A DNA stretch of 9,446 bases from Clostridiales bacterium (lineage in GTDB: Bacteria > Bacillota > Clostridia > Oscillospirales > Acutalibacteraceae): assembly GCA_022791355.1 (NCBI GenBank), contig JAAVYX010000144.1, positions 1 to 9,446 of the forward strand, in the 5' to 3' direction. Both the position numbers and the translations under genes were made by a program. How positions within the stretch are numbered: position 1 is the first letter of the stretch; the number at the start of each line of letters is the position of its first letter. This document shows positions 5,905 to 9,446 of this stretch, one piece after another. A model generated the notes under the pieces. It searched no databases and was not told the origin of the DNA. It was given only the letters and a program-made list of their open reading frames with translations.

Positions 5905-8819
5905 TCGTCTCCGCCGCCCTGGTCAGGAGGATCAACCGCCGGCGGATCCGTGACCGGGGGGTCGGTGGCCGGCGGATCCGTAACGGGCGGCTCGGTCGGC
6001 GTGTCGGGCTCGGTCGTTGGCGGCTCCGTAACCGGGGGGGCCGTAACCGGCGGCTCCGGTTCGCTTACGGGCGGCTTGGTCACTGGAGGGTCGGTGGCCG
6101 GCGGTACGGATGTAGGCGTATCCGTCGGGACCTTGGGACGGGAGGTGGCAGCCGGCTGAGAGTTGGTGGAAGGCCGGGAGGTAGACGTTCCCTGGGAAGC
6201 GCCGCTGGGATCCGACGAGGCGGGCCTGGCGGTTATGGAGGGAGACGAATAGGTTTTCTGATGGATGGAGGTCACATCCGGCCGGGTTCCGCCCTTCTTG
6301 TCATACCAGATTTGCGGGTAAAGGGGCTTGGGATTGAGGGTGGCCGCACCCACGTCCACGCTGGCGCTCTCCCCCTCCCGCACCTTGCGGGCCACCACCA
6401 CCAGCCGGGCGTCGTCGAACTCGTAGGTGCAGGTGGACAGGGTCAGCAGCTCGTCTCCAGGCAGAACGTCCACCGGCGCGTTGATAATGGAACGAATCTG
6501 CATCTGCTCCACCATCTGCATGAAGTCCTCCTGATTGTCGAAATCCGAATACCGGTATTCGAAAACGAAGCCGTTGTCGCTCTCGGGGATGGTGTTGACG
6601 ATAAAGACCGAGAAAATCTTATAGGTTCCCTTGCGATAGAGGGTATCGAACTCGATGATGGGGTTTTCCTTATAAAAATCCAGCTGGCGGTATTTTTTCA
6701 CGCTGCCGAACATGCTGCCGTCCCGCATGTGATGACCGTATACCACAATATTCTGGCTCTGCCGCTGGAAGGTTACATTGGTATAGCGGTCCACAAACAG
6801 GGCGCCGTACCGGCTGGAGGTCTTATCAAAAGCGTGCTTCAAATAGAAGGGTTCCAGGGTATCGTAATCCTCGGGGGTTTTAACCACCGGATTATCCACA
6901 TTGGCGTTGGGAATGGACATCCAGCCGATGGTATCGCTGTTCTGCTCCAAAAGGGGATAGAACTTTTTATAAATACCGTCTGCGCCGATATCGTTGTTGG
7001 CGGGGTCGTAGAGCTTACGGGTCTCTCCCTGGCTTTGCAGCTGCTGATGGCCGGTGTAGAAATATACGCCCAAATAGACGCCCGAGCCGATAAGGCAGAC
7101 GGCGGCCACCAGGAAAATAATCTTGCGGATCACTTCGCCGGCCGAGTCGCCCTTACAGGGGAAGAGGTACCGGCGCATACGGCTGTACCAGGGCAGCTTT
7201 TTCTCGATGCCGGCCTTTTGACCGGGATGATAGTCTTCTTCATAATCGCTGACATACAGAATCGTATTCTCCTCCAGCCCGGAGGTTTCCGGCTCCCGCG
7301 CGGCAAGCTTGGCCGCCGGATCGTCGGCGCCGGCGCTGCTGAACAGCTCCTCGGCGGACGGTTCCTCGCCGTATTCCTCCTGGTTTAAATTTTGCCGGAT
7401 TTCGTTCATGATCTGCTCGGCATGGCTTACAGGCCGGGCCTCTACCGGCGGCAGGGCGGATCCGGGCAGCGCGTCCAGCACGACGGCCTCCCCCGCGGCC
7501 AAAATGCCCGCGGCGGCCAGGGCGGCCCCCCGGCCCCCGTTAACGGCTTCCGGCTCCACATAGGGGGCGGAACCCGGCATATCGGGATTTTCCAGCCAGC
7601 GCCGCAGAAGGTCCAAGGCGGCCGAGGCGGCCATGCTCCGGATCTTCTCCCGCTCCCCCTCTGCCCTGCCGGCCATGAGCCGGCGGACGTAAACCTGCTT
7701 CTCGTCGGCCAGGGCGATATACACCAGCCCCACCGGCTTGCCCTCGCTGGGCTCGGGACCGGCCACCCCCGTAATCGACAGGCCCACATGGGCCCCGCTG
7801 ATCTCCCGGATGCCGCCGGCCATGGCCGCCGCCGTCTGAGCCGACACAGCCCCGTACTGTTCGATGAGGGCCGGGTCCACCCCCAGCGCGTTGATCTTGA
7901 CCGAGTCGGCGTAGGCCGTGATCCCCATCTCAAAGACCGAGGAGGAGCCGGGCTCCTCGGTCAGCCTTTTGGAGAGCAGGCCGGCGGTGCAGGACTCGGC
8001 TGTAGCGGCCTTTATGCCCTTTTGGCGCAGGCCCTCCACCACCACCTGCTGGAGACTGTCCTTATCCACGCCGTAGATACAGCCGTCCAGCCGGCGGCGG
8101 ATCTCCTCCATCACCGGGCGGCACATTTCGTCGGCCGTCTGGCGGTCGGCGGCCGAGGCGGTCACCCGCAGCTCCACCTCGCCGGTCTTGGCGTAGGGGG
8201 CCACGGTGGGATTGGCCCCGTCCAGCAGGTCGGCCAGCCGCTCGGCCGCGGCCGACTCGCCAAGGCCAAAGACCCGCAGGGTATGGGAGACGATGGTCCC
8301 GGTCTCATACTGGGCCAGATAGGGCTTTACATAGGTTTCAAACATGGGCCGCAGCTCGTCCGGCGGGCCGGGGAGCAAAATGATGCACTGTTCGCCGGCC
8401 GATATGGCGTAGCCGGGCGCCGTCCCCCGGTCGTTGGGGAAAACGACCGCCCCGTGGGGCTTTAGAGCCTGCTTGCGGTTGGTCTCCCCCATGGGACGGC
8501 CCACCCGCCGGAAGTAGGCTTCAATCCGCCGGAGACTCTCGGCGTCCTCCTCCAAAGGAAGGCCCACGGCCTGGGCCACCGTCTCCTTGGTCAGATCGTC
8601 CTTGGTGGGACCCAGGCCCCCGGTTATGATCACAATCTGGCTGCGGGCCACGGCCATACCCAATACCTTTTTCAGCCGGGCGGCGTTGTCCCCCACGGTG
8701 GACTGGCCGAAGACCGATATGCCCATGGCCGCCAGCTCCCGGGACAGGTACTGGGCGTTGGTGTTGACAATGTCGCCCAGCAGCAGCTCGGTTCCTACGC
8801 ATATGATTTCGCCGTTCAT
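5892..8819 (-). CDS. cinA: Fusion: CinA (MoCF + NMN amidohydrolase), TM helix, class B sortase, Pro/Thr tail
   Basis: The product has 975 residues. Residues 1-170 are the CinA MoCF/COG1058 domain, with VGTELLLGDIVNTNAQ (8-23), GGLGPTKDDLT (67-77) and LLPGPPDEL (148-156). A KH-like middle follows to about 250. Residues 255-410 are the PncC-type NMN amidohydrolase domain, with AESCTAGLL (catalytic-type Ser276), GAVS and SITGVAGP. CinA normally ends near here (about 410-420 residues). Instead the frame runs through an acidic linker (411-545) and one helix (about 566-588) into a complete class B sortase (600-835). It has YGHH (H696), TLSTC (C797) and DDARLVVVA (R805). The tail (860-975) is Pro/Thr-rich and probably spans the wall. 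Predicted topology: CinA in the cytoplasm, sortase outside. AAGGGGG lies 7 bases before ATG 8819. An internal ATG near residue 471 lacks a ribosome site, and the next gene has the same domain order, so a real fusion is favoured. Confidence 0.9.
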   Translation of the reverse strand: MNGEIICVGTELLLGDIVNTNAQYLSRELAAMGISVFGQSTVGDNAARLKKVLGMAVARSQIVIITGGLGPTKDDLTKETVAQAVGLPLEEDAESLRRIEAYFRRVGRPMGETNRKQALKPHGAVVFPNDRGTAPGYAISAGEQCIILLPGPPDELRPMFETYVKPYLAQYETGTIVSHTLRVFGLGESAAAERLADLLDGANPTVAPYAKTGEVELRVTASAADRQTADEMCRPVMEEIRRRLDGCIYGVDKDSLQQVVVEGLRQKGIKAATAESCTAGLLSKRLTEEPGSSSVFEMGITAYADSVKINALGVDPALIEQYGAVSAQTAAAMAGGIREISGAHVGLSITGVAGPEPSEGKPVGLVYIALADEKQVYVRRLMAGRAEGEREKIRSMAASAALDLLRRWLENPDMPGSAPYVEPEAVNGGRGAALAAAGILAAGEAVVLDALPGSALPPVEARPVSHAEQIMNEIRQNLNQEEYGEEPSAEELFSSAGADDPAAKLAAREPETSGLEENTILYVSDYEEDYHPGQKAGIEKKLPWYSRMRRYLFPCKGDSAGEVIRKIIFLVAAVCLIGSGVYLGVYFYTGHQQLQSQGETRKLYDPANNDIGADGIYKKFYPLLEQNSDTIGWMSIPNANVDNPVVKTPEDYDTLEPFYLKHAFDKTSSRYGALFVDRYTNVTFQRQSQNIVVYGHHMRDGSMFGSVKKYRQLDFYKENPIIEFDTLYRKGTYKIFSVFIVNTIPESDNGFVFEYRYSDFDNQEDFMQMVEQMQIRSIINAPVDVLPGDELLTLSTCTYEFDDARLVVVARKVREGESASVDVGAATLNPKPLYPQIWYDKKGGTRPDVTSIHQKTYSSPSITARPASSDPSGASQGTSTSRPSTNSQPAATSRPKVPTDTPTSVPPATDPPVTKPPVSEPEPPVTAPPVTEPPTTEPDTPTEPPVTDPPATDPPVTDPPAVDPPDQGGGDEPAE
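5925..6101 (-). repeat. Coding minisatellite for the Pro/Thr tail (TDPP/TEPP units)
   Basis: Within the end of the CinA-sortase gene, imperfect repeats of about 12-15 bases encode blocks such as PPVTDPPATDPP and TEPPTTEP (roughly residues 907-965). On the plus strand they read as variants of GGCGGATCCGTGACCGGG. Such tails commonly act as rigid wall-spanning stalks, and the repeat number is probably variable between strains. Confidence 0.7.
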
Positions 8820-8837
8820 GTATATTCCCCCTTCAAA

Positions 8838-8850
8838 GGACCAAAGGTCC
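8838..8850. repeat. Short perfect palindrome in the CinA-sortase leader
   Basis: GGACC (8838-8842) and GGTCC (8846-8850) flank AAA. It lies just upstream of the Shine-Dalgarno sequence (8827-8833) and between it and the -10-like element. In the mRNA it could be a small leader hairpin that affects translation. The loop and flanking CC/GG match those of the palindrome at 2114-2144. Confidence 0.4.
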
Positions 8851-8871
8851 GGCGCGTGTATATCTATTTAT

Positions 8872-8877
8872 ATTATA
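8872..8877 (-). promoter_or_regulatory. Candidate -10 element for the CinA-sortase gene
   Basis: The minus strand reads TATAAT, a perfect sigma-A -10 hexamer, about 53 bases before the ATG at 8819. No good -35 hexamer is seen at 16-18 bases upstream (the bases there read about CCTCAA) and there is no TGn extension. The call rests on the hexamer and its location only. Confidence 0.4.
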
Positions 8878-8983
8878 GCTCTGCGTATGGGTTTTTGAGG
8901 CCCTTGATGGGACGCAGAGGCTTATTGCTTATTGGTTTATTGTTTCGTTGCGTGCGGGTGTTTACAGCTGATTTGCTTTTGTT

Positions 8984-9060
8984 TTGTTTAGCTGGGTGGG
9001 AGGCTTCGCTTCAAATTATATTTTCTTTTTTCTTAGTAAGATAGAGGTTTCGCGCCAGGT
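8984..9060 (+). repeat. Intergenic repeat, copy B (two tandem half-units)
   Basis: This copy has the same arrangement as copy A: TTTAGCTGG leads in, then GTGGGAGGCTTCGCTTCA (8996-9013) and a T-rich spacer ending TTTTTTCTTAGTAAG (9026-9040), then GATAGAGGTTTCGCGCCA (9040-9057). The half-units are 44 bases apart. Copy A differs at scattered positions, which indicates old divergence. The 15-base end of the spacer recurs exactly in the inverted copy at the left end of the window. Confidence 0.6.
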
Positions 9061-9446
9061 ATCCTTATCGGAATACACCAATACTTGATCGCGAGGCGCG
9101 ACCCCATCTTTTGTGACGCGACAAAAGAAGGGGGAGAAAAACGCGCACGGTGGCTGGCCGCCCCCGTGGCCCCCGCTGGCAACGTAGCCTGGGAGGAATG
9201 CAGGAAGTAGTGCCTCTCTTTAAACCGGGAAGCCCAAAAATCGTACCTATTTTTGGTCAGGAACTTGGCAGCCTCTCAGCAACCCGGCGGGATGTAACCA
9301 TTACCTGGTCTATAAGCTCACTCCCGCCGACACTCATCTGAGCTTCAGCTGGGTACGTTTCACTTATCCGCCGGTAGCGAGTGGGAAACGTTAGCTTTTA
9401 TAGCAGGAGGCAAAGGAAAGCAGAGAGGTAGGCAACAAAGTTTTAA
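9058..9446. other. Non-coding, hairpin-rich segment; candidate structured RNA or non-coding mobile repeat
   Basis: I see no convincing gene here. Successive stems are: GGTATCC with GGAATAC (9058-9076); TCGCG/CGCGA (9089-9101); CCCC plus TCTTTTGT paired with ACAAAAGA plus GGGG, one mismatch (9102-9133); CCAAAAAT/ATTTTTGG (9234-9256); CGGCGGGA/TCCCGCCG (9285-9329); and ACGTTTCACT paired with AGTG, a GG bulge and AAACGT (9355-9391). A purine-rich AGCAGGAGGCAAAGG (9402-9416) resembles a ribosome site, but no start codon follows before the window ends. Frames open in this segment lack a start with a ribosome site. It does not match any riboswitch, tmRNA, SRP or RNase P signature I know. Confidence 0.35.

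Noticed and set aside
5925..6101. Repeat block resembling a possible CRISPR-like or tandem array
   Set aside because: The repeats are short, imperfect and in phase with codons for a Pro/Thr tail. There are no spacers of uniform length and no cas genes.
5889..7388. Long plus-strand open frames opposite the CinA-sortase gene
   Set aside because: They are antisense shadows produced by the GC-rich codons and the Gly/Ser-like reverse reading of the Pro/Thr repeat; no start with a ribosome site and no domain.
7407..7409. Separate start for the sortase at the internal ATG near residue 471 of the CinA-sortase protein
   Set aside because: No Shine-Dalgarno sequence precedes it (GCCGAGCAGATC), the frame is continuous from CinA, and the neighbouring paralog has the same CinA-like plus sortase order.
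9257..9337. Minus-strand 26-codon frame (MSVGGSELIDQVMVTSRRVA at its start), possibly like a phage Rha-type N-terminus
   Set aside because: It has no ribosome site, stops after 26 residues, and lies in the hairpin-rich segment where all frames read partly open. The resemblance is too weak to call.
9150..9341. Plus-strand 63-codon frame beginning with GTG
   Set aside because: There is no Shine-Dalgarno before the GTG, its GC-rich start overlaps strong potential stems, and the product has no recognisable domain. A second open plus-strand frame over about 9220-9396 has no start codon at all.

Overview
The window is high-GC DNA with GC-rich codon use. A SpoIID-type spore cell-wall domain, class B sortase modules and a shortened GlmU suggest a Clostridia-type Firmicute. 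Oscillospiraceae or a close relative is my best guess, by inference only.

Layout. Bases 1-92 hold a truncated intergenic repeat copy. A small AT-rich ribbon-helix-helix regulator gene follows (93-263, +). A recognisable promoter then leads into a truncated GlmU (366-1337, +) that keeps only the uridylyltransferase half; it ends at a bidirectional hairpin terminator (1363-1392). All the other confident genes are on the minus strand. Read in transcription order they are a CinA-sortase fusion (8819-5892), a second fusion made of a degenerate CinA-like domain, a sortase-like domain and a SpoIID domain (5641-2489), and a small PF06695-type membrane protein (2074-1550). The intergenic spaces (1394-1549, 2075-2488, 5642-5891, 8820-9446) carry several perfect short-loop palindromes, a diverged repeat family present three times, and at the right end a run of successive stem-loops that may be a structured RNA or a non-coding mobile repeat.

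The striking part is the pair of large fusion proteins. The upstream one joins a complete, apparently active CinA (competence/damage-inducible protein A with NMN amidohydrolase domain) through one transmembrane helix to a complete class B sortase with its His, Cys and Arg in place, followed by a Pro/Thr tail. The downstream one has the same order, with a CinA-like N-terminus, one helix and a sortase fold, but the CinA motifs are eroded and the sortase has lost its catalytic His and Cys. It has gained a SpoIID lytic transglycosylase domain at the C-terminus. The predicted topology is the same in both: CinA part in the cytoplasm, sortase part outside. I infer duplication of a CinA-sortase ancestor followed by conversion of one copy into a pseudoenzyme scaffold that carries a peptidoglycan hydrolase. 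I do not know of a description of this arrangement, and no database search was possible here.
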